A stretch of 19,028 nt of DNA from Bacteroidales bacterium UBA1800 (GTDB taxonomy: Bacteria > Bacteroidota > Bacteroidia > Bacteroidales > VadinHA17): contig DCFQ01000007.1 of assembly GCA_002319915.1 (NCBI GenBank), positions 32,402-51,429 of the forward strand. The letters run 5' to 3'. Below are positions 1-8,090 of this stretch, piece by piece. The notes under the pieces were generated by a model, which did no database searches, was not told the DNA's origin, and saw only the letters and a program-made list of their open reading frames with translations. Positions within the stretch are counted from its first letter, which is position 1, and every line of letters starts with the position of its first letter. A program made the position numbers and the translations under genes.

Positions 1-1
1 A

Positions 2-979
2 GTGAAGAGACTGGCAGCCATATCGATCTTAGTACTTCTCGGGACAATTGCATCCGCCCAGCAGCTTCCCTTGTACAGCCAGTACCTTTACAACAGGTTC
101 CTTATCAACCCGGCTGTTGCAGGAAGCGACGGCTATACCAGCTTCAATCTTACCGCACGGGAACAATGGGTGGGCTATTCCGGCGCTCCAAGGACCTTTT
201 CGGTCAGCGGCCAGGCAAGGATCCTTAAGAAAGGATTCTCCATAAAGCAGGGAGGAGGCGACCGGGCAGTGTACAGACCAAAAGCTGACGGGAAGGTCGG
301 CTTTGGGGGGTACATATTCAGCGACAAGAACGGACTGATCCAGAGGACCGGCTTCCAGGGATCCTACGCCTACCACATGTGGGTGCAAAGCAATACGCAG
401 GTCTCCCTCGGACTGGCGGTTACCGGGTACTATTTCAAGATAAATGAACGGGAGATCCGATTTGAGGACCCTAATGAACCGTGGCTGAACAATGAGCTCA
501 GGCGAGGACTGTTTGTCCCTGATGTCGATTTTGGCCTGTACATCCTGAACCCAAGATACTCGGTGGGGTTCTCGACCGCGCAGCTTTTCGGAGCAGCGGC
601 GAAAATAGGAGGGGAAGCCTACAGGAATTTCAGCATGGACAGGCATTATTACCTGTTCGGCACATACAGCTTTTACAAGGGTACGAGCGTCGAACTTCAG
701 CCCTCAATGCTGCTGATGATGTCGGAACAGCTCAAGCCCACCGCAGACATAGGGTTCACCTATATTTATGAACGGAAGTTCTGGGCTGGGATCTCGTACA
801 GGACGGCAAAAGCCGTAATTGCCAATTTTGGGGTCACCCATAACAACCTTTTCATCGGATACGCATTCGATTTTACGCTCCAGGAGATCCAGAGGATCAC
901 ATGGGGAACTCATGAACTCACAATTGCACTCCGGTTCGGGGACAGTGCAAGGAAATACCGGTGGCTGGACAGGTATTAA
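2..979 (+). CDS. PorP/SprF family type IX secretion-associated outer membrane protein
   Basis: The 325-residue product belongs to the PorP/SprF family, outer-membrane proteins tied to type IX secretion and gliding in Bacteroidota. It has a clear signal peptide: basic MKR start, hydrophobic stretch, likely cleavage after ASA near residue 19. This is followed by the family's typical opening, QQLPLYSQYLYNRFLINPA. The rest is rich in alternating aromatic and small residues, as in an outer-membrane beta-barrel, with sequences such as GFGGYIFSDKNGL and FGTYSFYKG. The start used is a GTG at the second base of the window; the signal peptide looks complete from there, but an upstream start cannot be excluded because the window begins here. 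PorP-like genes often sit behind large adhesin or gliding genes, and any such partner would lie off the left edge. The gene converges on a methyltransferase gene, with a repeat-bearing spacer between them. Family assignment is secure; the specific partner is unknown. Confidence 0.9.
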   Translation: MKRLAAISILVLLGTIASAQQLPLYSQYLYNRFLINPAVAGSDGYTSFNLTAREQWVGYSGAPRTFSVSGQARILKKGFSIKQGGGDRAVYRPKADGKVGFGGYIFSDKNGLIQRTGFQGSYAYHMWVQSNTQVSLGLAVTGYYFKINEREIRFEDPNEPWLNNELRRGLFVPDVDFGLYILNPRYSVGFSTAQLFGAAAKIGGEAYRNFSMDRHYYLFGTYSFYKGTSVELQPSMLLMMSEQLKPTADIGFTYIYERKFWAGISYRTAKAVIANFGVTHNNLFIGYAFDFTLQEIQRITWGTHELTIALRFGDSARKYRWLDRY

Positions 980-990
980 AGAGCATTACT

Positions 991-1030
991 CAGAGGGACA
1001 CGGAGGAGACACAGAGGAGGGACACTGAGG
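991..1030. repeat. Purine-rich degenerate repeat between convergent genes (copy 1)
   Basis: The spacer after the porP stop holds a purine-rich stretch made of three related units of about 11-13 bases, built on GAGGGACACGGAG, GAGACACAGAG and GAGGGACACTGAG. Its reverse complement shares a stretch of about 26 bases, with a few mismatches, with the sequence at about 12737-12774; the common core has the form CTCTGYGTCYCCTC, a variable base or two, then TCCCT. It lies between two convergent stop codons (979 and 1036), so it would be in the 3' untranslated part of both messages. No function is known from the sequence. Confidence 0.6.
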
Positions 1031-1035
1031 ATGTG

Positions 1036-1929
1036 CTATTTCTTTGGCGTAAGGAGGTAGTATAATGAGCTGCTGCCTGATCGTCTGAAGAGAGATCTGA
1101 GAGCAAACCATGAACCTTTCAGAAGTCCGCTCAGGAAAGGCAGGGTGACTCCCCTCGCTTTCTCACTCAGGATTGAAATATAAAATACATCTAAGGGAAG
1201 GACCCCGGTTTTCTTTACGGAGAATCCTGTTTTATCTGCAAATTCCGAAAAGGTTGAAGGGGTGAAATGCCACAGGTGACGCGGAACATCATAAGCCGCC
1301 CAGTCGCTCCTGAAGTAACCAGCGTCGAATGAGCTGCAATTGGGAAGCGCGGCCAGGCAGACGCCTCCGGGCTTCAGGAGTCTTCCAATCTCGGCAGCAT
1401 AACCGAACGGATCATGGAAATGTTCGAGTACGTGCCACATCGTTATGCAATCGAAGCTTTTCCCTTCAAGGTCTTTAATCTGGCCGGGAAGCAGAACTTT
1501 CAGCCCGAAGGTCGTAACAGCATAATTACGGGCTTTTTCATCAGGCTCGATACCTGTGAGGTTCCACCCGGCCTTTTTCATGGTATTTGCGAAATGCCCG
1601 GTTCCGCATCCAATATCGAGCAGCGATCCGCTGTTTAACCCGGTAGCTGCCCGGATATACTTCCTTTTCCTGTTCACCATGAATTCCCGGGTGAAAAGGT
1701 AGATCCTGTTCATGAATCCTTTTGCGTCGGGGTTATGGGAGATATACTCCTCCGCCTGGTAGTATGCCGGCATCTCCTCCTCCCCGGGGCAATCCTGGGT
1801 AAATACCAGCCCGCATGCGGAGCACCGGGCAAGTTGGAACGGCTTATGGCTTACCAGGGTGTCACGGCATAAGAGCCACGGGGCCAGTTTTTCCGAATGA
1901 CAGAGCGGGCAGCTCTGGTGGTGGATCAT
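1036..1929 (-). CDS. Class I SAM-dependent methyltransferase with N-terminal zinc ribbon
   Basis: The 297-residue product is predicted to be a SAM-dependent methyltransferase. An N-terminal four-cysteine knuckle (CPLC at 7-10, CSAC at 36-39) probably binds zinc. A Rossmann-type methyltransferase domain follows, with motif I LLDIGCGTG at about 104-112, acidic residue E128 in the GIEPD segment for the ribose, and the WHVLEHFHDP motif near 165-175. This architecture is common among methyltransferases in Bacteroidota polysaccharide clusters, where the substrate is often a sugar or lipid-linked glycan; the substrate here is unknown. Four bases separate its start from the YfhO gene upstream, so it is probably translated from the same message as the last gene of the leftward glycan run. 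The C-terminal region (about 235-297) is basic and partly hydrophobic, perhaps membrane-associated. Confidence 0.87.
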   Translation of the reverse strand: MIHHQSCPLCHSEKLAPWLLCRDTLVSHKPFQLARCSACGLVFTQDCPGEEEMPAYYQAEEYISHNPDAKGFMNRIYLFTREFMVNRKRKYIRAATGLNSGSLLDIGCGTGHFANTMKKAGWNLTGIEPDEKARNYAVTTFGLKVLLPGQIKDLEGKSFDCITMWHVLEHFHDPFGYAAEIGRLLKPGGVCLAALPNCSSFDAGYFRSDWAAYDVPRHLWHFTPSTFSEFADKTGFSVKKTGVLPLDVFYISILSEKARGVTLPFLSGLLKGSWFALRSLFRRSGSSSLYYLLTPKK

Positions 1930-1933
1930 CGGC

Positions 1934-4390
1934 TCAGCTTTTATTCTTCCTTACCAGCGGTGCGGCAATATAACCTGCCAGGAGAAGGATAAGAAGGATT
2001 GAACTGGCCAGGGAGACCTTGTTTCCTGTCATGTACGAAGAAGGCTCGAACAGGAACCTGATCTCGTGATCTCCTGCCGGGATCATCGCTGCACGCAAGA
2101 CAAAATCAGCCCTGAAATAGGGAGCCGCCTTCCCGTCAATGTAGAATTTCCAGCCGGCAGGATAGTAGATCTCGGAGAATACCGCAATCCTGTCTGCTCC
2201 GGTATGTGACTTATAGACCAGCTCATTGGCCTGGTATGAAGCCAGAGCAATGGTATCACCTGCCGCACCGGGATACTCCCGGTCCTTCACCTGGTCACTG
2301 AAGCTTTTGCTGATAACCGCCTCTTTTGCGGGATCAATTGTATTTACACCGGAAAGCTCGAGATTCGGACTGCCTGCAAAGAGAGGCTTTGTCACGAACC
2401 AGGCGCTGCCCAGGGCATGCGGATTAACCAGCGGGGGAGAATCGGGGTTGTATATCAGATATTTTGCATTGAGCATATTCAGGGCGGAAGTATTACTGAA
2501 TACGGGGAGGAAATCACTTGCTGACTTTGCATTTTTAGATGCTGCATAGAATAATGATAATTCCCTTGTCAGGGATGAATCAATCAGTTCCTGGTACCTT
2601 TTCAGCTTTGCACCATGGTATCCTCCGATCGATTTGAAAAAATAGGATGTCGGGGAATTGTCATTGAAAGTGGATACCGAAAGATTCAGTACCCTGAAGT
2701 ATGACGGATCCTTGAGGATTATCTGGTCGGCAGGGGTAGGGGAGAAGAACTTCCTTGTATCGGCCTTTGTTTCAAACTTATCGGCGTTGAGATATCGTTT
2801 GTCAATTGTCCAGAGGTCAACCAGGATGAGGAATCCCAGGATCAGCGCCGAATACTCCCTTTTGATCTTTCCGTAAACAAAACCCAGCATGGTGCCGGCA
2901 GCGAGTAGGATGAACAACAGCGACCTGAAGCTGTCGCCCCGCAGGAGCATCTTCCTGTCGTCTACCATCGCAGTGGTAAGCCATGCGGGAAGGTCCTTCT
3001 CGAAGGGGTTGAGGAACGATCCGGCAATTCCGGGGAGCACCAGTATTACCAGGACGACACCCCCCGTTATACCGGCGGCTATCTCAACCGCACGCACGAT
3101 CTCCTTCCTTGAAAGGCTGCCTTTGTAAAATTCACGAAGGGCCAGGAATCCGAGGAGGGGGATGCAGAACTGTGAAATGACAAGTATCATTGTGACTGCC
3201 CGGAATTTGTTATAACCCGGGAAATAATCTATGAACAGGTTGGTCAGGGGCATGAAGTTCTTGCCCCAGGCGAGCATCAGTGAAAGCACTGTGGCCGCCA
3301 GGAGCCACCATTTCTCCCGGCCTTTAAGCATCACGAGACCCAGGACGAACAGGAAGACAACAATTGCGCCGACATAATGCGGCCCGTCGGTCCCGGGCTG
3401 TGTTCCCCAGTACATCGTCGTCTGGCCGGCATATTCACCGGCATTGTTCTTCCGGAGTGCGGTAACGGTCTGTGAATTTGAAGGGAATGGTTTGCTCGAT
3501 CCACCCTTGTAATCCGGTATCAGGAGGTTCATTGTCTCATCGATCCCGTAGCTCCAGTAGGTGATGTAGTTCCTGTCGAGCCCGGTTGAAACATTCTTAT
3601 TGTCAGTGACCAGGTCAGATTTACCCCTTATTGAATATTTCCCGTACTCATATACGGTATACAGGCTGGCAAAGTTGACTCCGACGGCAATCACAAAGGG
3701 GATAACGAGGATAAGCGAAGTGCGGAGGAACCGGGGGATGCTCTTTTCCCTGAGCGAAAATATGAACTCGACAATGACGAACACGAGCAGACACATCAAT
3801 CCGTAATAGGTGATCTGGGGGTGATTGGCGGTCAGCTCCAGCGCTACGGTGAAGGCCGTCATGAGAGCTCCTTTTACCGCATCCCGGCGATATGCATACC
3901 AGATCCCGCCGATCATTACCGGCAAATATGCAAGAGCAACTGCCTGTGTGTTATGCCCGACCGAGAGAATCTGGAACAGGAACGAGGACAACCCGTAAGC
4001 TATCGCACCGGCAATGGCCAGCCAGCTTTCAACACCAAATAACAGCAGCAGGATATAGAATGAAACCATTGAAAGGAACAGGACTGAAACCGGGATCTGG
4101 AAGGTCCTTAGGACATTGTCGACATTCTTTACCAGGTTCCCGGGATATTTGGTGGAAATCAAGTAAGCCGGCATGCCGCTGAAGATTGAATTGGTCCAGA
4201 GCGGCTCCTTGTGATATTTTGCCCTGAAATCGCGTATCTCTTTGGAATTGATCGTAGATACGGTCGAATCGTTGCCGCTCAGCACCTTACCCTCGAGCGC
4301 CGGATAGAAATAGGCGAATGCCAGCACCAGGAAAAGGATCACTGCCAGGGCATGCGGCAGGGCCGGCTTGACATAATTCTTGATCTCCAT
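1934..4390 (-). CDS. YfhO family polytopic membrane protein
   Basis: The 818-residue product is a multi-spanning inner-membrane protein of the YfhO family. A first membrane helix lies at about 13-32. An extracytoplasmic loop follows that carries LSGNDS and PLWTNSIFSGMPAY, the form usual in the Bacteroidota branch. Many hydrophobic helices follow through about residue 530, then a large soluble segment, and finally a beta-rich C-terminal part (YYPAGWKFYIDGK, IPAGDHEIRF) closed by one last helix. YfhO proteins have a GT-C-like layout; the Bacillus and Listeria members act in glycosylation of cell-wall polymers from lipid-linked sugar donors. Placement next to a flippase and three glycosyltransferases fits transfer or modification of a glycan on the periplasmic face, but this is inference. 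The ATG start lies 74 bases after the flippase stop, with a possible -7 box in the gap. Length is normal for the family. Confidence 0.9.
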   Translation of the reverse strand: MEIKNYVKPALPHALAVILFLVLAFAYFYPALEGKVLSGNDSTVSTINSKEIRDFRAKYHKEPLWTNSIFSGMPAYLISTKYPGNLVKNVDNVLRTFQIPVSVLFLSMVSFYILLLLFGVESWLAIAGAIAYGLSSFLFQILSVGHNTQAVALAYLPVMIGGIWYAYRRDAVKGALMTAFTVALELTANHPQITYYGLMCLLVFVIVEFIFSLREKSIPRFLRTSLILVIPFVIAVGVNFASLYTVYEYGKYSIRGKSDLVTDNKNVSTGLDRNYITYWSYGIDETMNLLIPDYKGGSSKPFPSNSQTVTALRKNNAGEYAGQTTMYWGTQPGTDGPHYVGAIVVFLFVLGLVMLKGREKWWLLAATVLSLMLAWGKNFMPLTNLFIDYFPGYNKFRAVTMILVISQFCIPLLGFLALREFYKGSLSRKEIVRAVEIAAGITGGVVLVILVLPGIAGSFLNPFEKDLPAWLTTAMVDDRKMLLRGDSFRSLLFILLAAGTMLGFVYGKIKREYSALILGFLILVDLWTIDKRYLNADKFETKADTRKFFSPTPADQIILKDPSYFRVLNLSVSTFNDNSPTSYFFKSIGGYHGAKLKRYQELIDSSLTRELSLFYAASKNAKSASDFLPVFSNTSALNMLNAKYLIYNPDSPPLVNPHALGSAWFVTKPLFAGSPNLELSGVNTIDPAKEAVISKSFSDQVKDREYPGAAGDTIALASYQANELVYKSHTGADRIAVFSEIYYPAGWKFYIDGKAAPYFRADFVLRAAMIPAGDHEIRFLFEPSSYMTGNKVSLASSILLILLLAGYIAAPLVRKNKS

Positions 4391-4416
4391 AGTTACTATT
4401 TGTTGAGTCTGAATGA

Positions 4417-4424
4417 CAAAAATA
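4417..4424 (-). promoter_or_regulatory. Possible -7 promoter box upstream of the YfhO gene
   Basis: On the minus strand this reads TATTTTTG, an exact match to the Bacteroidota -7 consensus TAnnTTTG, about 27 bases before the YfhO start codon. No TTG lies 19-21 bases further upstream, so the -33 part is missing. The 74-base gap is one of the larger ones in the glycan run, which makes an internal promoter plausible, but one short box in an AT-rich gap is weak evidence. Confidence 0.25.
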
Positions 4425-4464
4425 TCTATAATCCTTGAATAATAACCCTGTAAGGGCAGGTATG

Positions 4465-5982
4465 CTAAAACTCATCACCAATATCTTTAAGCGACCTGAT
4501 GTTCCTCCCCAGATTCTTCAGGTTTGACCATTTGTTTATAAATCCTTTTATCGACAGGATCTCCACGGGGTCATAGAACCTGAATAAGCCCAGGATGAAG
4601 GGGTAGGCCAGTACAAGGATCGCCTTTACTGCAAGCCTGGGGCCAAGGTGGAATCCGTTGAGGAGCAGGCCTGACAATGCAAGTACGGACCCGGTGATGA
4701 AAAGAATGGTCAGCTTCCTGGTTTCATAGGGGATGAAAAATGATTTTTGTGCATAGTGGTAACAGGCATACCAGTAAAAAGCCTGTGATATCAGGGTTGC
4801 AACTGCAGCTCCCCTGATGTCCCAAACCGGGATCAGGATCATATTCAGCACGAGGGTCATGATTGTTGCAGCGACCACAATCATGCTGATGATCCTGGTT
4901 TTTTTCGCGATGTGGAGGCCATAAACCATCACCTCCTTCATATTCACAAAAAAGACAGAAAGGCCGAGAACCGGGATGATCACAACTGCATTCCAGAACT
5001 GTGTCGATTTGGAAATCACCTTGGTGATCTCGTATGAAAACATTGATAAGCCGACTATGGCGAACATCACTACGAACGATGTGTAAAGGAGGATCTTCGA
5101 ATAGAATCTTGTGTTGTCGGGCGAGTCCATCTTTTTCATAAAAACGGGGAGGATCGACTGCTTTATCGAATCGACAAGGACCAGCTTAAGGACCGAGGAG
5201 ATCTTGAATGCAAGGGTGTAGAGGGCAACACTCTTAAGGACCGACCATGTGTCGAGGGAATACCTGTCGATCACATTGAGAAGCACTGCCGCCACACCGC
5301 TGAGAAACAGCGGGAAGCCGTAGATATTCATTTCCCTGTAAACTTTCCGGTCGAACCAGATACGGCAGTTCCTGGCCGTATAACCCGAAAGAAAAACAAT
5401 GAACAGGATATTCCCGATCACCTGTGCGAGGTAGATGCCTTCTATTCCCATATGCCTGCCGAGAATGAACCAGAGGGTGAGCGGAAGGACAATGCCAAGC
5501 TTGAGGAGGTTGGTGGAAGTGAAAAGCAAAGATCTCGACTGCAGCCGCATGAGTGTGCTGATCATATTATTGATCACCTGCAGCGCCGAGGAGAAGACAA
5601 CAAGGCTGATCACCTCCGACCAGTCGGTATTGTCAAAAAGCAGCGTCGAGAAAAATGGGGAAAGTGGGGTGATAAGGAGACTGGCGATTGCAGCGATTAT
5701 GATCTGTGAAGCCAGCGCCATGAAGAAAATGCCCTTCTGGTTGCTGACATAAGCCTTGTCCCAGTACCATCGAGTGAAGCTTTGCGGCAGCGATACGGTG
5801 AGCAGGGCCGTGAGAAGAAGCCCCGAAATATCGAGTAGGCCGATTATCCCGAAATCATCTATTGTAAAGAACCTGGGATTAGTGTACAACGGGATCAGGA
5901 TCAGCCCGACGATCTTCACGGCTACATTGCCGAACCCGTAGATCAGCGTGTCCTTTACCGTCGACTTCAGTGAACCTAGCAT
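4465..5982 (-). CDS. Oligosaccharide/lipid-linked glycan flippase (Wzx-like, MVF superfamily)
   Basis: This is a polytopic membrane protein of about 505 residues in the polysaccharide biosynthesis/export (Wzx-like) group. These proteins move lipid-linked oligosaccharides from the cytoplasmic to the periplasmic face of the inner membrane. The N-terminus has the family look: a short amphipathic lead, then DTLIYGFGNVAVKIVGLILI as helix 1, a TIDDFG segment, and a TRWYWD motif after helix 2. About 12-14 hydrophobic helices are spread along the chain, and the tail is basic and soluble. The ATG at 5982 is chosen as start; an in-frame TTG two codons upstream (5988) would add only two residues. The gene starts 29 bases after the upstream methyltransferase and precedes the YfhO gene, so it is probably part of the same leftward glycan operon. 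The exact substrate cannot be read from sequence. Confidence 0.87.
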   Translation of the reverse strand: MLGSLKSTVKDTLIYGFGNVAVKIVGLILIPLYTNPRFFTIDDFGIIGLLDISGLLLTALLTVSLPQSFTRWYWDKAYVSNQKGIFFMALASQIIIAAIASLLITPLSPFFSTLLFDNTDWSEVISLVVFSSALQVINNMISTLMRLQSRSLLFTSTNLLKLGIVLPLTLWFILGRHMGIEGIYLAQVIGNILFIVFLSGYTARNCRIWFDRKVYREMNIYGFPLFLSGVAAVLLNVIDRYSLDTWSVLKSVALYTLAFKISSVLKLVLVDSIKQSILPVFMKKMDSPDNTRFYSKILLYTSFVVMFAIVGLSMFSYEITKVISKSTQFWNAVVIIPVLGLSVFFVNMKEVMVYGLHIAKKTRIISMIVVAATIMTLVLNMILIPVWDIRGAAVATLISQAFYWYACYHYAQKSFFIPYETRKLTILFITGSVLALSGLLLNGFHLGPRLAVKAILVLAYPFILGLFRFYDPVEILSIKGFINKWSNLKNLGRNIRSLKDIGDEF

Positions 5983-6011
5983 ATTCAATACATATGGTTA
6001 CCGGTCACTCA

Positions 6012-6749
6012 TCAGAATGTACCGGTAATTATGATGGATTTGAAAAAGTAATACGGATAGGCAGGAGTGATGCTTAGAAGCTTACGGGCCTTCCTGACAA
6101 GGAGCTCGGGCACAGAAAGGCTCACCAGGTTTGCAAAACTGATCTCCTCCGGCCTGAGCCCCGCGCAAACCAGCACCTTGATTGCAGTGTATGGGGTGAA
6201 CCAGAACCTGTGATCGGAGTTGACAGTTTCCCGGTACCTGAACATATTCCTGAGATTGAACCTGTTGTAAATATTTGGAACAGTAATGATAAACTTCCTG
6301 ACATTTACGCCGTATCTTTTCCTGAATGTCTCAAGGAAATCCACCGGGTTGTTGAGATGCTCAATCATTTCCCCGAAGACTGCATAATCCCATTCTCCTG
6401 AAGAGATCTCATCTATGTTTCCGGCAAGGATGTCCCCGTGCCTGACATTCGTAAATCCCAGCTCTTTGGTGAGGAATTCGATGCTTTCACGGTCATTGTC
6501 GATCCCTAAGCAGGAACGGGAGTTTTCGGTGATAAGCTTATGCAGCCATTTGTTGGTTTTTATCTTTTCCCTTATCAGTGGAACATGATCTGAACACCCG
6601 ATATGAACTACATCGAGGCCCCTGATTATCCCGACAATGGCATCTTCCCTCGCCATGGCTTTGTACCGCTTCCTATCAAAATTCAGCTCAAAGCTGTTTG
6701 AGAACTCAGCGCCGCTTGCATATTTCAATATTTCAGGGGTGATCTTCAT
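6012..6749 (-). CDS. Class I SAM-dependent methyltransferase (glycan cluster)
   Basis: The 245-residue product is a predicted methyltransferase with a Rossmann-type core. The SAM-binding motif I reads VVHIGCSDH at about 47-55, lacking the usual GxGxG. The next motif is clear, with CLGIDND at 80-86 providing the ribose-binding acid D84, followed by a DILAG segment and FGEMIEHLNNP at about 125-135, the typical post-motif region of the Methyltransf_11/23 group. An HRFWFTPYTAIKVL segment near 185 resembles related proteins in bacterial glycan clusters. Its ATG overlaps the TGA of the upstream glycosyltransferase (ATGA, 6746-6749), which indicates translational coupling. The likely role is methylation of a sugar or lipid-linked glycan, by context. 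The degenerate motif I leaves some doubt about activity, though this form is known in subfamilies that still bind SAM. Confidence 0.8.
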   Translation of the reverse strand: MKITPEILKYASGAEFSNSFELNFDRKRYKAMAREDAIVGIIRGLDVVHIGCSDHVPLIREKIKTNKWLHKLITENSRSCLGIDNDRESIEFLTKELGFTNVRHGDILAGNIDEISSGEWDYAVFGEMIEHLNNPVDFLETFRKRYGVNVRKFIITVPNIYNRFNLRNMFRYRETVNSDHRFWFTPYTAIKVLVCAGLRPEEISFANLVSLSVPELLVRKARKLLSITPAYPYYFFKSIIITGTF

Positions 6750-8035
6750 TTCGTTCCTGCCGGTCCGGCATTATGTGAGTCGAAGATACTAATTACCTGC
6801 GAAACAAAGTCCGGGTAATTCACCTCAGCATTGTAATGTGCTTCCCAGTGGCGGATTATGCGATCCCTCATATCCCGATTCTCCCCCGGCTGCATTTTCA
6901 TGTACCGGATAATTAATTGCGACAGGTCAGCAGGACTAAACCCGGCCGGCAGCAGGGTTCCGGTCCCTTCAACAACCAGCTCGCTGACGGCCCCTACATC
7001 GGTTGCGATAACGGGGATGCCGAAGCTCTGAACCTCCATAATGCTCACAGGCGTCCCTTCGGTTGAGCTCGTGTTTATGAAGAGATCGACCTTATGATCA
7101 CTGTAATACTTAAGGACGTCCCTGTTTGGGATATGGCCTTTAAACTCCCAGCTCAGCATGGCCTTGTTCCCCAGCTTCCCGGCTGCCATTCGTTCAAGTT
7201 CGTTCCTTAGTGGGCCTCCCCCGAAGTGGATCCAGAGGATCTTTTTTTCAGGTTTGCAAAGCTCAAGGGATTTGATTATCAGATCGACCCTTTTGAGGGA
7301 AATGAGGTTTGAGCAGGAGACGACCACAAACGGGGCATCAGGGTCATCCCCGGACTCCCCCGGAGGGAAGGTCCTGCTGACACCTAAGCGGGAGATCCTG
7401 AGATGATCTCCTGTCAATCCTGTTTTATCTTTAAAATATTTCAGGCCCTGTTCGGAAGGAAGGATCACAGCATCGAGTTTTTTGGAGGTGAACTCAAGAA
7501 GCGGCAGGAACTTCAGCCTGCTTTTCTCCTCATACAGGTCGCTGGCGTGCGCCCTGGCTATCCTGATGCCCGGTACTTCATTCATCAGGCCGATCGCATG
7601 CGCACCGCTGTTCATCCAGAAGGAATAAAAGATTACATTGCTGCTCAGGTTTTCAGCTTTCAGGACGAAATTCATGATGTCCCTCAGCTGGATGGCCTTG
7701 ATGATCTTTTTCAGCAGGAACAGCCTCTGATTTAAGGAAAGCCTGAACCTGATCCTGCGCCTGAACTTCAGTTCACTCCTGTATGACGAAATGATTAGCC
7801 CCGAATTTCTTGAGATAAGCGACGGCAGCAGGAGAAACCCTTTTAAGGATGTTGCAGGATTATAGCGGTGGACACTGACATCTGAAGGAACCATCCTGGT
7901 TCGCGGTGAGGAGGAGTTCTGTGACAGGATGACCACCCTGTCGAACGCCCTGTACAGGTATGGAAATTCCGTCTCGATGAACGGTTCTCCCGTACCGAAA
8001 GGAAAATTGGAAGTTATCAGGACAAGGGTCTTCAT
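6746..8035 (-). CDS. Glycosyltransferase family 4 protein (GTc)
   Basis: This is a GT-B fold, retaining-type glycosyltransferase of 429 residues from the chosen start, predicted to add a sugar from a nucleotide-sugar donor to a lipid-linked acceptor in the cytoplasm. The N-terminus MKTLVLITSNFPFGTGEPFIETE is the usual family opening with a glycine-rich acceptor-side loop. The C-terminal donor domain has the canonical EX7E motif (EGTPVSIME) followed by FGIPVIATDVGAVSEL. The open frame continues upstream to an ATG at 8110, which would add 25 basic, low-similarity residues and overlap the preceding gene by 20 bases. I prefer the ATG at 8035 because it begins exactly at the first beta-strand of the fold. 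It shares an ATGA overlap with the next methyltransferase. Donor and acceptor sugars are unknown. Confidence 0.87.
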   Translation of the reverse strand: MKTLVLITSNFPFGTGEPFIETEFPYLYRAFDRVVILSQNSSSPRTRMVPSDVSVHRYNPATSLKGFLLLPSLISRNSGLIISSYRSELKFRRRIRFRLSLNQRLFLLKKIIKAIQLRDIMNFVLKAENLSSNVIFYSFWMNSGAHAIGLMNEVPGIRIARAHASDLYEEKSRLKFLPLLEFTSKKLDAVILPSEQGLKYFKDKTGLTGDHLRISRLGVSRTFPPGESGDDPDAPFVVVSCSNLISLKRVDLIIKSLELCKPEKKILWIHFGGGPLRNELERMAAGKLGNKAMLSWEFKGHIPNRDVLKYYSDHKVDLFINTSSTEGTPVSIMEVQSFGIPVIATDVGAVSELVVEGTGTLLPAGFSPADLSQLIIRYMKMQPGENRDMRDRIIRHWEAHYNAEVNYPDFVSQVISIFDSHNAGPAGTK

Positions 8036-8090
8036 TCCGGCTGTATCTCGATTGTTCCCAAAAGTACGATTATTTCGGAGGGAGAGTGTT

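Noticed and set aside
1414..1638. Open frames antisense to the methyltransferase and to other long genes
   Set aside because: They lie wholly inside well-supported genes in other frames, have no recognisable protein features and are best explained as shadows.
4434..4460. Small hairpin (CCCT/AGGG) after the flippase gene as an intrinsic terminator
   Set aside because: The stem is only four base pairs and the following sequence is not a real T run, so it is too weak to call.
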